Origin: Pontibacter beigongshangensis | GTDB taxonomy: Bacteria > Bacteroidota > Bacteroidia > Cytophagales > Hymenobacteraceae | DNA length: 64,000 nucleotides | Direction: 5' to 3' | NCBI RefSeq assembly: GCF_014332515.1 | Contig: NZ_VFSD01000007.1 | Location: 154,807 to 218,806 of the forward strand | Part shown: one piece after another, positions 27,248 to 37,635 of the stretch | Layout: each line of letters begins with the position of its first letter | How positions within the stretch are numbered: the stretch's first letter is position 1 | Notes under the pieces: model-generated | Told to the model about the DNA's origin: nothing | Seen by the model: only the letters and a program-made list of their open reading frames with translations | Database searches by the model: none | Translations under genes and position numbers: made by a program

Positions 27248-30200
27248 ATGAAAAAAATTATCTACCCAATCAGTAAACTGCTGCTCCCCTGCATGCTGCT
27301 GGGAGTGAGCCAGGTTGGCTATAGTCAACAGCAGGCACTCTCCCAGGTTAGGGGGAGCGGGCTGCAGGAAATAGTGATGGCCTCTATGGGAGGCAGCAGT
27401 GCTGAAGCAAATGGCAAAGCAGTTCGTGCTGCCAGCAAGCCTCAGCAGGACGTTACGGTAACAGGAAAAGTGGTGGATGAGAATGGAGCCGGGCTTCCGG
27501 GCGTAACCGTTATGGTAAAAGGAACAACCAGGGGCACAGCCACAGACCTGGATGGCAACTTTTCGCTGGCGGTACCGGGTACGGGTACGTTGGTTGTTTC
27601 GTATGTAGGATACACCGCGCAGGAAGTGCCTGTTAATAACCGCGCCACTATAAACATAAGCCTGGCACCCGATGCCAGAGCCCTGCAGGAGGTGGTAGTA
27701 GTGGGCTACGGCACCCAGAGCAAAGCCAATCTGACCGGTGCCGTTTCTACGGTAGCGGGGGAGACGCTCACGCAAAGGCCTGCTCCTAATGCCGCCAACC
27801 TGATTCAGGGGCGCGTAACGGGGGTGCAGGTAACGCAGCCATCCGGAGAGCCTGGCCGCGATAACCCTGATTTCCGCATAAGAGGAAGGGGAACCTTTGG
27901 AAACTCCGATCCACTTGTGCTGATCGATGGCGTAGTGGGTGCATTTAACAACCTGTCGCCAGACGATATAGAGTCGGTAACGGTGCTGAAAGATGCAGCC
28001 TCTGCCTCTATTTATGGTTCTAGGGCTGCCAACGGGGTTATTCTGGTAACTACTAAAAGAGGAAAGTCCGGGCAATTGAACGTAAGCTACCGTGGCAATG
28101 TAGCCCGGCACACGCCTACAGCTTTACCGGATCTGATCACCAATTCGGCAGAGTACATGGAAATGTACAACCAAGCGGCCACCAGATCGGGTATACCCTT
28201 TAAATACGATCCGGAAGAGATTGAAAAGTATCGTAATGCCACTGACAGGAATCTGTACCCTAATTTCGACAACGTTGACTATTATATTAACCCGGCCACT
28301 GTTACCAACCACAGCCTGTCGGTATCGGGTGGCGGAGAAAAGAATAGCTTTAACCTCTCCCTGAGCTATCTCGACCAGAACGCTATGATACCTGGTTATA
28401 ATTTTAACAGGTACAACGGCCTGCTTAGCTATACAAGCGAATTAAGCAAGCACGTTACTGTAGGTACTGTTATGAATCTGGCCTATAAAGACAGAAAGGA
28501 ACCGCCGTTTACCGGCGAGGGTATGGCGCTTTCTATCTATGCGGCTGGTCCGCTTTATGGTCCTTTTCTGCCGGATGGCAGCGGGCGGATCGCCTCCAGA
28601 GCATACCAGGGAGAAGGTAGAAACCGGAACCCGCAGGAATACTACGCCATGGGCCGCCAGCGCACCCAGGAATACAACCTGAATGGCCAGGCTTTTATAG
28701 ACATCAAGCCGTTTAAGGGCTTTACTTGGTCTACCAAGGCTGCGGTAAACTATGTGGATGAATTCTATAAAATGCACCAGCAACCTTACGACGCTTACCT
28801 GTTTCAGGAGCGGGACCCGGAAACAGGAGAGTACATAGCCGCGTCTTTTGGTCCTGACGTGCTGGGGGTTACAGACCAGTATGCCAAGCAACTGACGCCT
28901 ACCATCTTCTCTACCATTACCTACGATAAGAGCCTGAACGATATCCATAACTTTAAGCTGTTGGCTGGCTATGAGCAGGTTACTTACAGGTCTCGCTTCC
29001 TTAGGGCCAGAAGAATTAACTCAGCCTCGCCGGTACTGGATGAACTTACCGCTTATACGGCAGAAAACCAATCCCTTTTCTTTACCCACCCGCGCCTGCC
29101 AGGTGTGCTGCAGCCTACAGAGTGGGCGCTGCAGTCTTATTTCGGCCGTGTGAACTACGACTATAAAGGCAAGTATCTGCTAGAGGCCAACCTGCGCTAC
29201 GATGGTACGTCCAGGGTGTCGCCTGGCTATCGCTGGGGCGCTTTCCCGTCGGTATCTGCTGGCTGGTTAATGTCGGAGGAAGATTTCTTCCGCAACACCT
29301 TCGGCAACACGATTGGCAACTTTAAGCTACGCGGTTCTTATGGTACACTGGGTAACCAGAATATAGGGACTTATGCCTACCACAACAACCTGGTAATTAA
29401 CAACGTGTTTTACCCCTTTGATAATGCCACGGCGCAGCAGGGAGCTGTTGTGAACCTGTTCGTAGACCAGAGTATCCGCTGGGAGTCGACCCGCATGCTC
29501 GATTTTGGCTTTGACATGGATGTGAAAAACGGGCTGCTGGGCGTAACCTTCGACTGGTTCCGGAAAACAAGTTACGACATCCTGTCCACGCCGCCGGTGC
29601 CTGCCAGCCTTGGCCTGAATCCGCCTACCATAAACAACGGCGAAATGCGGAACCAGGGCATTGAACTGGAGTTGTCGCACCGGAACCAGGTAGGGGAGGT
29701 GAACTACGGTGTATTTGGGCAGATTTCTACTGTCCGAAACAAGGTAATTAACATTCCTGTGCCAACCACAGGAGGCTCCCTGGTAAGAGTGAACGGGCTC
29801 CCTTTCGACTCTCACTACTTGTATGAGTGGAACGGCATATTCCAACTCGATGATTTCGACGAGGATGGTGCGCTAAAGGAAGGTGTGCCACAGCATGCGG
29901 CCAATACTACTCCAAAGGCTGGCGATCTGAAAATGAAGGACCAGAACGGCGATGGCATAATAGATGCCGATGACCGCATAGTGGTAAAAGGTGCTTACCC
30001 GGATTATATTTATTCGTTTGGCTTTAATGTGGGCTACAAAGGTTTTAGCCTCGACGCTTTCTTCCAGGGCGTGCAGGGCATGCAGGCCAGGGTAAGTGGC
30101 TGGGGTGTCGATCCGTTCCACCAGGGAGCTGCGCCAACTGAAAAGTGGCGAAATGCCTGGACACCGGAGAACCCGACAAATGAGCTTCCTGGTCTCTATA

Positions 30201-30481
30201 TTCAAAACTACCGGGGAGTGCAAGCCTATATCAACTCAACTTATTACCTGCAGGATGCCTCCTACCTGCGCCTCAAGAACGTGGTGCTATCTTACTCTCT
30301 GCCAACTGCACTTGTTTCCAGAATCAAGTCCAAAGGCATCAGCGTGTACGTATCCGGCGACAACCTGCTCACCTGGACCAAGTATGAGGGTGGCGATCCT
30401 GAAAGGGCCAGCATCACGGGTAACTTTGCACAATATCCGCAGGCCAGAATCTACAACGTAGGTACCAACATTAACTTCTAA
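27248..30481 (+). CDS. SusC-like TonB-dependent receptor 2
   Basis: A 1077-residue outer-membrane receptor: signal peptide 1-27 (QVGYSQ), a low-complexity stretch to about 68, CarboxypepD_reg-like domain (about 70-150, GKVVDENGAGLPGVTVMVKG), plug (VVVVGYGTQSKANLTGAV then IRGRGTFGNSDPLVLIDG and VLKDAASASIYGSRAANGV), and a TonB-receptor barrel to the C-terminal aromatic Phe. It imports oligosaccharides together with the SusD gene 10 bp downstream. The substrate is probably a pectin fragment, judged by the neighbouring lyases. Confidence 0.96.
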   Translation: MKKIIYPISKLLLPCMLLGVSQVGYSQQQALSQVRGSGLQEIVMASMGGSSAEANGKAVRAASKPQQDVTVTGKVVDENGAGLPGVTVMVKGTTRGTATDLDGNFSLAVPGTGTLVVSYVGYTAQEVPVNNRATINISLAPDARALQEVVVVGYGTQSKANLTGAVSTVAGETLTQRPAPNAANLIQGRVTGVQVTQPSGEPGRDNPDFRIRGRGTFGNSDPLVLIDGVVGAFNNLSPDDIESVTVLKDAASASIYGSRAANGVILVTTKRGKSGQLNVSYRGNVARHTPTALPDLITNSAEYMEMYNQAATRSGIPFKYDPEEIEKYRNATDRNLYPNFDNVDYYINPATVTNHSLSVSGGGEKNSFNLSLSYLDQNAMIPGYNFNRYNGLLSYTSELSKHVTVGTVMNLAYKDRKEPPFTGEGMALSIYAAGPLYGPFLPDGSGRIASRAYQGEGRNRNPQEYYAMGRQRTQEYNLNGQAFIDIKPFKGFTWSTKAAVNYVDEFYKMHQQPYDAYLFQERDPETGEYIAASFGPDVLGVTDQYAKQLTPTIFSTITYDKSLNDIHNFKLLAGYEQVTYRSRFLRARRINSASPVLDELTAYTAENQSLFFTHPRLPGVLQPTEWALQSYFGRVNYDYKGKYLLEANLRYDGTSRVSPGYRWGAFPSVSAGWLMSEEDFFRNTFGNTIGNFKLRGSYGTLGNQNIGTYAYHNNLVINNVFYPFDNATAQQGAVVNLFVDQSIRWESTRMLDFGFDMDVKNGLLGVTFDWFRKTSYDILSTPPVPASLGLNPPTINNGEMRNQGIELELSHRNQVGEVNYGVFGQISTVRNKVINIPVPTTGGSLVRVNGLPFDSHYLYEWNGIFQLDDFDEDGALKEGVPQHAANTTPKAGDLKMKDQNGDGIIDADDRIVVKGAYPDYIYSFGFNVGYKGFSLDAFFQGVQGMQARVSGWGVDPFHQGAAPTEKWRNAWTPENPTNELPGLYIQNYRGVQAYINSTYYLQDASYLRLKNVVLSYSLPTALVSRIKSKGISVYVSGDNLLTWTKYEGGDPERASITGNFAQYPQARIYNVGTNINF

Positions 30482-30491
30482 GTTTAAGACA

Positions 30492-32033
30492 ATGCGAATC
30501 AAACATAAAATTTCGGTTTTGTTATCAGCAGGGATGCTCGTTGTGGGAGTTTCCTGCAAGGACTTCCTCGAGAAGGCGCCTCTGAACAGTGTTTCGAATG
30601 AAACCTTCTGGCTGACAGAGAATGAGGCGAAGGCTGCGCTTGCCGGTGTTTACTCCAGGCTGCAGCAGAATTTCCTGGGGTACGAAAGGGTTTACCTGGA
30701 TGGAATTACAGACAATGCCTTCCTCGATCCGGGGAATGGTAACCAGAGAGGGATGCCAGACCTGGCCACAGGCAACATCACGCCAGTGTCGGGCGCGGCT
30801 GTGTCTAATATGTACAGCTCGCCCTACCGCGCCATCGCCTCCTGCAACTACTTTCTGGATAATGTGGACAAAGCCCCCATCAGTGAGGAACTCAATACCA
30901 GGTACAGAGCGGAGGTTAGGTTTATCAGAGCCTTGTCCTATTTCGACCTGGTACAGGCTTTTGGCGGGGTAATTATTTATAGAAATTTTCCTGCGGTATT
31001 AGCCGATGCCAACATAGCCAAGAGTACCGCAGAAGAGGTGTATGCCTTCATACATGAGGATCTTGACTTTGCCATTGCCAACCTGCCTGACGAACGCTAC
31101 ACCGGGAATGCCGTTAAGGCCAGCGCCCAGGGTATTAAGGCGAGAGTGCTCCTGACGCAGAACCGATTCGCCGAAGCCATTCCGGTGCTGCAGCAGATTA
31201 TTAACTCAGGTAAATTTGGTCTGGCAAATAACTATGCTGCCCTGTTCCGTACCGCCGGCCAGGCCAACGCTGAGGTAAATCGAGAAATCATGTTCTCGAC
31301 GCAGTACCTCGCGCCAAACAACGTGCACCGGAGCAACTCCGGCATGGACATAGAATTGGGCTGGTGGTCGCTGATGCAGCCTTACCAGGACCTTGCGGAT
31401 GCCTACCAGATGACCGACGGGAAACCTGCCGGTGAGTCTCCGCTGTTCGACCCCCAAAATCCTTATGCCAACCGCGACCCGCGCCTCGACATGACCGTGA
31501 AACTGCCAGGCGAAGTATGGCGAAACGCCTCCGGTACAGAGTGGACTGGCAGCTACCCGACCATGACCGGCTTCCTGGTGGAGAAATACGTAGACCTGTC
31601 GCGTGCTCCTATTACCAATACCACAGCCCAGAGCTCGGACCAGGACTACATACACCTGCGCTATGCCGACATCCTGCTGATGTATGCGGAGGCAATGAAC
31701 GAAGTAAACGGACCCAGTGAGGCTGTTTACAACGCCCTGAACGAGGTAAGGAGCAGACCTGGTGTAAACATGCCGCCGGTAGACCAGGCAAAGTACAACA
31801 CCAAAGAGTCGCTACGGGAGTATATCCGCAACGAGCGGCGCGTGGAGTTTGCTCTGGAAGGCCAGCGCTACAACGATCTGAAGAGATGGCGCATTGCACA
31901 CATTAAACTCCCAACTCTTAGAACGCCTGCTGGTGCCCAGCTTCAGTTTTCGGAGGCAAATTATGTGTTGCCTTTCCAGCAGGAAGAACTGGACGCCAAC
32001 CCGAACCTGGTGCAGAACGAAGGCTATAACTAA
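30492..32033 (+). CDS. SusD/RagB-family surface lipoprotein 2
   Basis: A 513-residue protein with a lipoprotein signal whose lipobox is VGVSC (Cys about 22). Family patterns: LEKAPLNSVSNETFW and ALAGVYSRLQQ near the N-terminus, AEVRFIRALSYFDLVQAFGGV around 145, and RYADILLMYAEAMNE followed by RNERRVEFALEGQRYNDLKRW towards the C-terminus. It is the glycan-binding lid for SusC 2, co-transcribed with it (10-bp gap). Confidence 0.96.
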   Translation: MRIKHKISVLLSAGMLVVGVSCKDFLEKAPLNSVSNETFWLTENEAKAALAGVYSRLQQNFLGYERVYLDGITDNAFLDPGNGNQRGMPDLATGNITPVSGAAVSNMYSSPYRAIASCNYFLDNVDKAPISEELNTRYRAEVRFIRALSYFDLVQAFGGVIIYRNFPAVLADANIAKSTAEEVYAFIHEDLDFAIANLPDERYTGNAVKASAQGIKARVLLTQNRFAEAIPVLQQIINSGKFGLANNYAALFRTAGQANAEVNREIMFSTQYLAPNNVHRSNSGMDIELGWWSLMQPYQDLADAYQMTDGKPAGESPLFDPQNPYANRDPRLDMTVKLPGEVWRNASGTEWTGSYPTMTGFLVEKYVDLSRAPITNTTAQSSDQDYIHLRYADILLMYAEAMNEVNGPSEAVYNALNEVRSRPGVNMPPVDQAKYNTKESLREYIRNERRVEFALEGQRYNDLKRWRIAHIKLPTLRTPAGAQLQFSEANYVLPFQQEELDANPNLVQNEGYN

Positions 32034-32053
32034 TCAGGTAGTAACGCCTGAGA

Positions 32054-32090
32054 GCTGCTGCGCAAACTAACTTACGGGTTGCGCAGCAGC
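32054..32090 (+). terminator. Hairpin after SusD 2
   Basis: GCTGCTGCGCAA (32054-32065) and TTGCGCAGCAGC (32079-32090), perfect. There is no T-tract; the right arm merges with the CAG-rich head of repeat copy 9. Confidence 0.5.
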
Positions 32091-32134
32091 AACAGCAGTA
32101 GAGCCTCTGGAGGGCCAGTTTGATTAGAATAATT
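32091..32134 (+). repeat. Intergenic repeat family B, copy 9
   Basis: AACAGCAGTAGAGCCTCTGG, AGGGCCAGTTTGATTAG and AATAATTT. Confidence 0.8.
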
Positions 32135-32233
32135 TAGGGAGAGATTGGTTGGAGTCCGTTATGGCCATGCCATGATGGATTCTGACCAGCCTCAACATCA
32201 GGATGAATGGTAAACAAGGTCTTGTATGAGTTG

Positions 32234-32274
32234 AGCAGCAGAGCTCCCGGAGGGGCTTTTTCATTCCAATAATT
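32234..32274 (+). repeat. Intergenic repeat family B, copy 10
   Basis: GAGCAGCAGAGCTCCCGGAG then GGGCTTTTTCATTCCAATAA. Confidence 0.8.
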
Positions 32275-32642
32275 GGTGGGGCACTGCAAATGCTGCCTCC
32301 TTCCAACAGATGCACTGAATCAGTTCTGGCGGCTGGCGGTGCAGTATTCATGAACTCCCCAGAAAATGCTGAGACCACACTTAAACTTCATTCTTTGCGC
32401 TGCAGATTGCCAGCTTCCGGTTAGGCCGGAGGTTTATAAAGCAACTTCAGCCTGTAGCAATGATCTTTAAGTGTGGTCTATGCTGTTGAAAACCCTTTAT
32501 AAAGTGCGTGCTGGGTTTTAGCTGCCAGGTTGCAACTACCCGCTGCAGAAAGAAACTGAGTGCAGACCAAGCATTCCTGTGCTGTTATGACTAATTTTAC
32601 GTGTTAAAACAGCCACTAATTGTTTCAGAACAAAACAGTATC

Positions 32643-34979
32643 ATGAACATCTCCCGTAAGACCACCTTCTGTGGCGTATTTCTGATCCTTTACCTGGTAG
32701 CATGCTCTGCTTTGGCGCAGGCTCCCGAACTAAAGCAGTATAATGTAGTCTGGGATAGCCAGAGCCAGAACGCCAGCGAGTCGATGCCCTGCGGCGGAGG
32801 CGACATTGGCCTAAACGTGTGGGTGGAGAACGGAGAGCTGCTTTTTTACATGTCCAGAAGCGGGGCTTTCGAGGAGAACAACATTTTTCCGAAGTTCGGA
32901 AGGGTTCGGGTAAAGTTATCGCCCAACCCGTTTGAGGCGGGGACCACTTTTAAGCAGGAACTGAAGTTGCAGGAGGGGCTGGTGGAGATAACCGGCACCA
33001 AAGGCAGGCACACGGCCACCATCACCGCCTGGGTAGATGTTTTCCGGCCCGTGATCCATCTGGATGTAAACAGCAACCAGCTGGTGCAGGCCACAGCCTC
33101 ATACGAAAACTGGCGCACCGAAGACCGCGAGTTGTTGCAGGGCGAAAAATTCTCAAGCTCCCTGAAATGGGCAAAAGATAAGGCCATCAGCTACAAAGAC
33201 CAGGTCGATTTTAAAGGCACCGATATCTTGTTCTACCACCGCAACCAGGACTCTACCGTTTTTGACCTGGCGGTGCAGCACCAAGGCCTGGATTCTGTAA
33301 AAGGGCAACTGTTCAACCCCCTGAAGCAGCTGACGTTTGGTGGCCTGATGCGTGGATCGAACATGGTGCCGGCGGGCGTAAGAGCAGGCGAGTATGTAAA
33401 CACGCCGTTCCAGGCCTGGCAGCTGCAGAGCAAATCGGCACAGCGGAATCATAAAATAGAGGTTTTTCTGCACATAACACAGGTGGCTGATGTGGCAGCC
33501 TGGCAAAATGGACTGAACCGGATCGTAAAAGAAGCAAAGTCGGCAGAACGCACAGCTTTCCGCAAAAGCCAGGACTGGTGGAAGCAGTTTTGGCAAAGAA
33601 GCTATATAATGATTAATCCGGACCAACCCGATGCCGGTGCAGACCCCTGGCAGGTGGGGCGCAACTACCAGCTGTTCCGCTACCAACTCGCCTGCAATGC
33701 CTATGGGGCGTATCCAACCAAATTCAACGGGGGGCTGTTTACTGTAGACCCCGTTTTTGTGGATCCGAAGTACCCTTTCACGCCCGACTACCGCAATTGG
33801 GGTGGCGGAACCTTTACGGCGCAGAACCAGCGGCTGGTGTACTGGCCCATGCTCAAAAGCGGCGACTTTGACATGATGCCGCCCCAGTTCGAATTTTACC
33901 ACCGCCTGCTGCCAACCGCCGAGCTGCGGTCTGAGTTTTACTGGGGCCATAAAGGGGCTTCGTTTACTGAGCAGATCGAGAACTTCGGCTTGCCTAACAA
34001 CACAGAGTATGGCCTCAAACGCCCTAAAGGTTTCGATCCCGGCCTGGAATACAATGCCTGGCTGGAGTACCACTGGGATACCTCCCTTGATTTTTCCCTG
34101 ATGATACTCGACCTGCAGCGCTACACTGGCAAAGACATCAGCAAGTACATGCCGCTAATCGAGAGCTGCGTTACTTTCTTTGATGAGCACTACCAGTACC
34201 GGGCAGGCATGCGCGGGGCCAAAAAGCTTGATGAGAACGGCCACCTGGTGTTGTATCCCGGCACAGCAGCCGAAACCTTTAAAATGGCCTATAACGCTAC
34301 CTCTACCATAGCCGGCCTTAAAGCCGTTCTGGGTCGCCTGCTGGAACTGCCGCAGCAATACGCCTCAGCAGAAGACCGGGCACAGTGGGAGGAGATGCTG
34401 AAACGGGTGCCGCCCATCAGCTTCCGCGAAATGCAGGGCCACAAAACCATTGCCCCGGCTAAAACCTGGGAGCGCATGCAGAACACTGAAATTCCACAGC
34501 TGTACCCGGTGTTTCCGTTTGGCCTGTACGGCATCGGCAAACCAGACCTCGAAGTAGCCATCAACACCTGGAAGTACGACACCGACGCCATCAAGAACAG
34601 GAACTACACCAGCTGGCACCAGGATGCTATTTTCTGTGCCCGCCTGGGCCTGACCGAGGAGGCTGCCGCCATCACCATTCAAAAACTGGGCAACGCCGAC
34701 CGCCGCTTTCCCACCTTCTGGGGGCCGGGGCAGGACTGGGTGCCCGACCATAACTGGGGCGGCTCCGGCATGATAGGCCTGCAGGAGATGCTGCTGCAGA
34801 CCGACGGAGAGAAAATTTATCTTTTTCCGGCATGGCCTACTACCTGGGATGTAAAGTTTAAACTCCACGCCCCCTACAGCACGACGGTAGAAGGCAGTTT
34901 GGTAAACGGGAAAGTTGAGCAGCTTAAAGTAACGCCAAAACAGCGGCAAAAGGATATAGTAATTATGAATATTCAATGA
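32643..34979 (+). CDS. DUF5703 / GH95-like (alpha/alpha)6-barrel glycosidase
   Basis: The ATG at 32643 gives 778 residues and begins directly with a signal sequence (MNISRKTTF... LVACSALAQ; the Cys may be a lipobox, or cleavage may follow ALA). The N-terminal beta-domain has the pattern ESMPCGGGDIGLNVWVENGE, characteristic of DUF5703 proteins, which resemble GH95. The catalytic helical barrel spans about 330-690 (for example AYPTKFNGGLFTVDP and LEYHWDTSLDFSLMI), and a C-terminal sheet ends the protein. GH95 members remove alpha-L-fucose or alpha-L-galactose, sugars of rhamnogalacturonan II and xyloglucan; assignment of this protein to that activity is inference. No T9SS tail, so probably periplasmic. 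Confidence 0.82.
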   Translation: MNISRKTTFCGVFLILYLVACSALAQAPELKQYNVVWDSQSQNASESMPCGGGDIGLNVWVENGELLFYMSRSGAFEENNIFPKFGRVRVKLSPNPFEAGTTFKQELKLQEGLVEITGTKGRHTATITAWVDVFRPVIHLDVNSNQLVQATASYENWRTEDRELLQGEKFSSSLKWAKDKAISYKDQVDFKGTDILFYHRNQDSTVFDLAVQHQGLDSVKGQLFNPLKQLTFGGLMRGSNMVPAGVRAGEYVNTPFQAWQLQSKSAQRNHKIEVFLHITQVADVAAWQNGLNRIVKEAKSAERTAFRKSQDWWKQFWQRSYIMINPDQPDAGADPWQVGRNYQLFRYQLACNAYGAYPTKFNGGLFTVDPVFVDPKYPFTPDYRNWGGGTFTAQNQRLVYWPMLKSGDFDMMPPQFEFYHRLLPTAELRSEFYWGHKGASFTEQIENFGLPNNTEYGLKRPKGFDPGLEYNAWLEYHWDTSLDFSLMILDLQRYTGKDISKYMPLIESCVTFFDEHYQYRAGMRGAKKLDENGHLVLYPGTAAETFKMAYNATSTIAGLKAVLGRLLELPQQYASAEDRAQWEEMLKRVPPISFREMQGHKTIAPAKTWERMQNTEIPQLYPVFPFGLYGIGKPDLEVAINTWKYDTDAIKNRNYTSWHQDAIFCARLGLTEEAAAITIQKLGNADRRFPTFWGPGQDWVPDHNWGGSGMIGLQEMLLQTDGEKIYLFPAWPTTWDVKFKLHAPYSTTVEGSLVNGKVEQLKVTPKQRQKDIVIMNIQ

Positions 34980-35072
34980 TGAAGGGAAGCCTGGGGCAAG
35001 CCTCCGGAGAAACCTGAAGAGGCCCACATCCATATTCACTTTAAACTATACTTAAAAAATTAATACGCCTAA

Positions 35073-35106
35073 TTTGTTTTATAAATAAATTTTATATTTA
35101 TATTTG
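35073..35106 (+). promoter_or_regulatory. Bacteroidetes-type promoter for the CoA-transferase gene set
   Basis: -33 TTTG at 35073-35076 and -7 TATATTTG at 35099-35106. It would start transcription about 15-20 nt before the ATG at 35130. Confidence 0.65.
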
Positions 35107-35114
35107 AATGTAAT

Positions 35115-35128
35115 AACTAACGAACATT
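35115..35128. promoter_or_regulatory. Candidate operator, AACTAACGAACATT
   Basis: Lies between the -7 box and the start codon, so binding would block initiation. The right half-site is diverged. Confidence 0.45.
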
Positions 35129-35129
35129 T

Positions 35130-36281
35130 ATGTCTTCTGGTGTAGTAAAATTAACAGGGATTACCTGGGATCATAGCAGAGGGCTGGTGCCGATGGTGGC
35201 AACAGCGCAGCGTTTCGGAGAATTAAATCCGAATATAGAAATTAAGTGGGTAAAACGCTCCCTGCAGGATTTTGCTGATAAGCCCTTGGGCGAACTTGCC
35301 AGTGATTATGATTTAATAGTGATTGACCACCCCTGGGCAGGCTTTGTGTCGGCTAACGGGGTGCTGGTGCCGATGGATGAACACCTGTCCGAAGCCTACC
35401 TGCAGGACCAGGCCGACAACAGCGTAGGTGCCTCGCACCGAAGCTATGCCTGGGATGGGCATCAGTTTGCACTTGCCATAGATGCCGCCACCCCCGTAGC
35501 CTCCAGCCGCCCCGACCTGCTGGAGAAGCATAACCTGAAACTTCCGGAGACATGGGAGCAACTGCTGGCCCTGGCTGACGAAGGATTTGTAGCTTTCCCG
35601 GCTATACCGATTGACACTTTAATGAACTTTTACATGTTCTGTATTGCTAATGGGGAGGAACCGTTCCTTTCTCAGCAGGAAGTGGTGAGCAAAGAGGTGG
35701 GCATTAAAGCGTTACAAACGCTCCGGAACCTGGCGCAGAAAGTAGACAAGTCCTGCTTCGACTGGAACCCGATAAAGGTATACGAGGCCATGACTCGCAC
35801 CGATAAGTATGCCTACTGCCCTTTTGCCTATGGCTATACGAACTACTCCCGCCCGGGCTATGCTAGGGAGCTGCTGCATTTTCATGATGTGGTGTCTTTT
35901 GGGAACAGCGGTAAATTAAGGAGTACGCTGGGCGGAACAGGCCTGGCCGTCTCTACCACCTGTCAGCATGTGGAGGTGGCCATGCAGTATGCTGCTTTTG
36001 TGGCATCGCCGGAGTGCCAGCAGACATTATATTTTACGAGTGGCGGGCAGCCGGGGCACCGTGCCGCCTGGCTGAGCGAGGAAACCAACAGGCAGTCGGC
36101 CAACTTTCTGAAGGCGACCCTGCCAACCCTCGACAGAGCTTTTTTAAGACCCAGATACAAAGGCTACATGCACTTCCAGGACCATGGCGGTACGCCCATC
36201 CGCAACTACATGATGCAGGGTGGTAACGAAGAGCATGTGCTGAACGAACTTAATAAATTATACAAAGAATCAAGAAAATGA
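35130..36281 (+). CDS. Solute-binding-protein-like protein without signal peptide (SBP 1)
   Basis: A 383-residue protein of the extracellular solute-binding (SBP_bac_1-like) fold, with [22 protein letters not shown] at the start, a [13 protein letters not shown] segment near 62 and the hinge-type [14 protein letters not shown] near 139. It has no signal peptide: an in-frame TAA lies at 35118-35120 and the promoter leaves no room for an extension. No ABC permease or ATPase gene occurs in the window, so this cannot be a normal importer component here. Its stop overlaps the next CoA-transferase start by 4 bp (ATGA), suggesting coupled synthesis. A cytosolic ligand-binding or enzymatic role linked to the CoA-transferase is inferred. 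First gene of the proposed gene set. Confidence 0.82.
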   Translation: MSSGVVKLTGITWDHSRGLVPMVATAQRFGELNPNIEIKWVKRSLQDFADKPLGELASDYDLIVIDHPWAGFVSANGVLVPMDEHLSEAYLQDQADNSVGASHRSYAWDGHQFALAIDAATPVASSRPDLLEKHNLKLPETWEQLLALADEGFVAFPAIPIDTLMNFYMFCIANGEEPFLSQQEVVSKEVGIKALQTLRNLAQKVDKSCFDWNPIKVYEAMTRTDKYAYCPFAYGYTNYSRPGYARELLHFHDVVSFGNSGKLRSTLGGTGLAVSTTCQHVEVAMQYAAFVASPECQQTLYFTSGGQPGHRAAWLSEETNRQSANFLKATLPTLDRAFLRPRYKGYMHFQDHGGTPIRNYMMQGGNEEHVLNELNKLYKESRK

Positions 36282-37444
36282 AGCCACTGGAAAATCTGGT
36301 AGTGCTGGAGTTCTGCCAGTTTATGGCGGGGCCTTCAGCAGGCTTGCGCCTGGCAGACCTTGGCGCAAGGGTGATAAAGATAGAGCGGCCCGGAAAAGGA
36401 GAAAGTGGCAGACAGATTTCTATCAAGAACTTGTTTTCCGAAGGCGATGGCATCGTGTTTCACACCATCAACCGGAATAAAGAATCGTATGCGGCCGACC
36501 TGAAGAGCCCTGAAGACCTGAAGCGAATAAAGAAACTCATAGAGCAGGCCGATGTCATGACGCATAATTTCAGGCCTGGTGTGATGGAAAAGATCGGCCT
36601 GGATTATGAAACGGTAAAAGCCATCAATCCTAAAATAGTATATGGAGTGGTAACCGGTTACGGCAACAAAGGCCCCTGGGCTTCCAAGCCGGGCCAGGAT
36701 CTGCTGCTGCAGTCGCTCTCCGGCTTAACCTACCTCTCCGGCGATAAAAACGATGCCCCAACGCCTTTTGGACTGGCTGTTGCCGATATGATATGCGGCG
36801 CGCACTTTGTGCAGGGCATACTGGCCGCCCTTATCCGGAGAGGCAAAACTAAAACAGGCGCGCTGGTAGAGGTGAGCCTGCTGGAGTCGATCATCGATTT
36901 CCAGTTTGAGGTGATTACTACCTACCTGAACGATGGCGGCAAACTACCCGACAGAGCCCTGCGTGGCAACGGGCATGCCTACCTGAGCGCCCCGTATGGT
37001 GTATATAAAACAAAAGACCGGCATTTGGCGCTGGCCATGGAAGACCTGGATACCCTGGGCGCAACACTGGGTTGCTATGAACTGCTGGAGTACAAAGGCA
37101 GCGACTCCTGGTTTGTGTACCGCGACGATATTATGCACAAGCTTGGCCTGTTCCTGAAAGAGCGCACCACCGCCGAGTGGCTGGCAATTCTGGAACCTGC
37201 CGATATCTGGTGTGCCGACATCCTGAATTACGAGGAGTTCCTGAACCATGCCGGTTACAAGGCGCTGCAGATGGAGCAGGAAACAGTAACTGCCGGTGGC
37301 GACAGAATCCGTACCACACGCTGCCCTATCAGGATTGATGGGAAACGGCTGTTTTCTTCTAAGCCCGCCCCTCGTGTAGGAGAGCATGTAAAGGAAATAG
37401 AAAGAGACTTTAATTTATCAGCAGGCTATGGTAATGCTTCCTGA
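36278..37444 (+). CDS. Class III (CaiB/BaiF) CoA-transferase 1
   Basis: A 388-residue family III CoA-transferase, usual length about 390-430. N-terminal block [23 protein letters not shown] (about 19-41), [16 protein letters not shown] and [17 protein letters not shown] follow the family closely. Asp170 in [12 protein letters not shown] aligns with the catalytic Asp of formyl-CoA transferase, which forms aspartyl-CoA anhydrides. Family members move CoA between carboxylic acids such as oxalate, carnitine, succinate or itaconate; the acid here cannot be inferred. The proteins form interlocked dimers. It begins inside the SBP 1 stop codon and is followed by a paralogue. Confidence 0.93.
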   Translation: MKPLENLVVLEFCQFMAGPSAGLRLADLGARVIKIERPGKGESGRQISIKNLFSEGDGIVFHTINRNKESYAADLKSPEDLKRIKKLIEQADVMTHNFRPGVMEKIGLDYETVKAINPKIVYGVVTGYGNKGPWASKPGQDLLLQSLSGLTYLSGDKNDAPTPFGLAVADMICGAHFVQGILAALIRRGKTKTGALVEVSLLESIIDFQFEVITTYLNDGGKLPDRALRGNGHAYLSAPYGVYKTKDRHLALAMEDLDTLGATLGCYELLEYKGSDSWFVYRDDIMHKLGLFLKERTTAEWLAILEPADIWCADILNYEEFLNHAGYKALQMEQETVTAGGDRIRTTRCPIRIDGKRLFSSKPAPRVGEHVKEIERDFNLSAGYGNAS

Positions 37445-37500
37445 TACCGCTCATTAAAACAAACTTAAATAAACGTGCCACTGTTCGGAGAGGCTGAAAA

Positions 37501-37560
37501 CTGGTGTTGCCTAAAGGTAAATTACAGCAAGGGCAACTTTTACGCCTTACGTAACACCAG
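37501..37560. other. Imperfect 60-nt hairpin between the two CoA-transferase genes
   Basis: CTGGTGTTGCCTAA (37501) pairs with TTACGTAACACCAG (to 37560) with few mismatches, and the stem continues into GGTAAA/TTTTACGCC. It could be an mRNA processing or attenuation site. Confidence 0.5.
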
Positions 37561-37635
37561 CAGCTGTAGTGTACTAACGCAAAAGCAGCGGCATATTGTA
37601 TAATACATTATCTAGAACGGAGGCCATACCCGGTT

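Larger units (their letters stand above)
32034..32642. other. 609-bp intergenic region
   Basis: Contains a 12-bp hairpin that runs into family B copy 9, then copy 10. I see no gene and no clear promoter. Confidence 0.6.

Noticed and set aside
33153..34073. 306-codon minus-strand frame
   Set aside because: Antisense to the DUF5703/GH95-like gene, with no recognisable protein features.
34997..35015. GCCTCCGGAGAAACC as another family B repeat
   Set aside because: Only the palindrome is present, and the AT-rich tail is missing.
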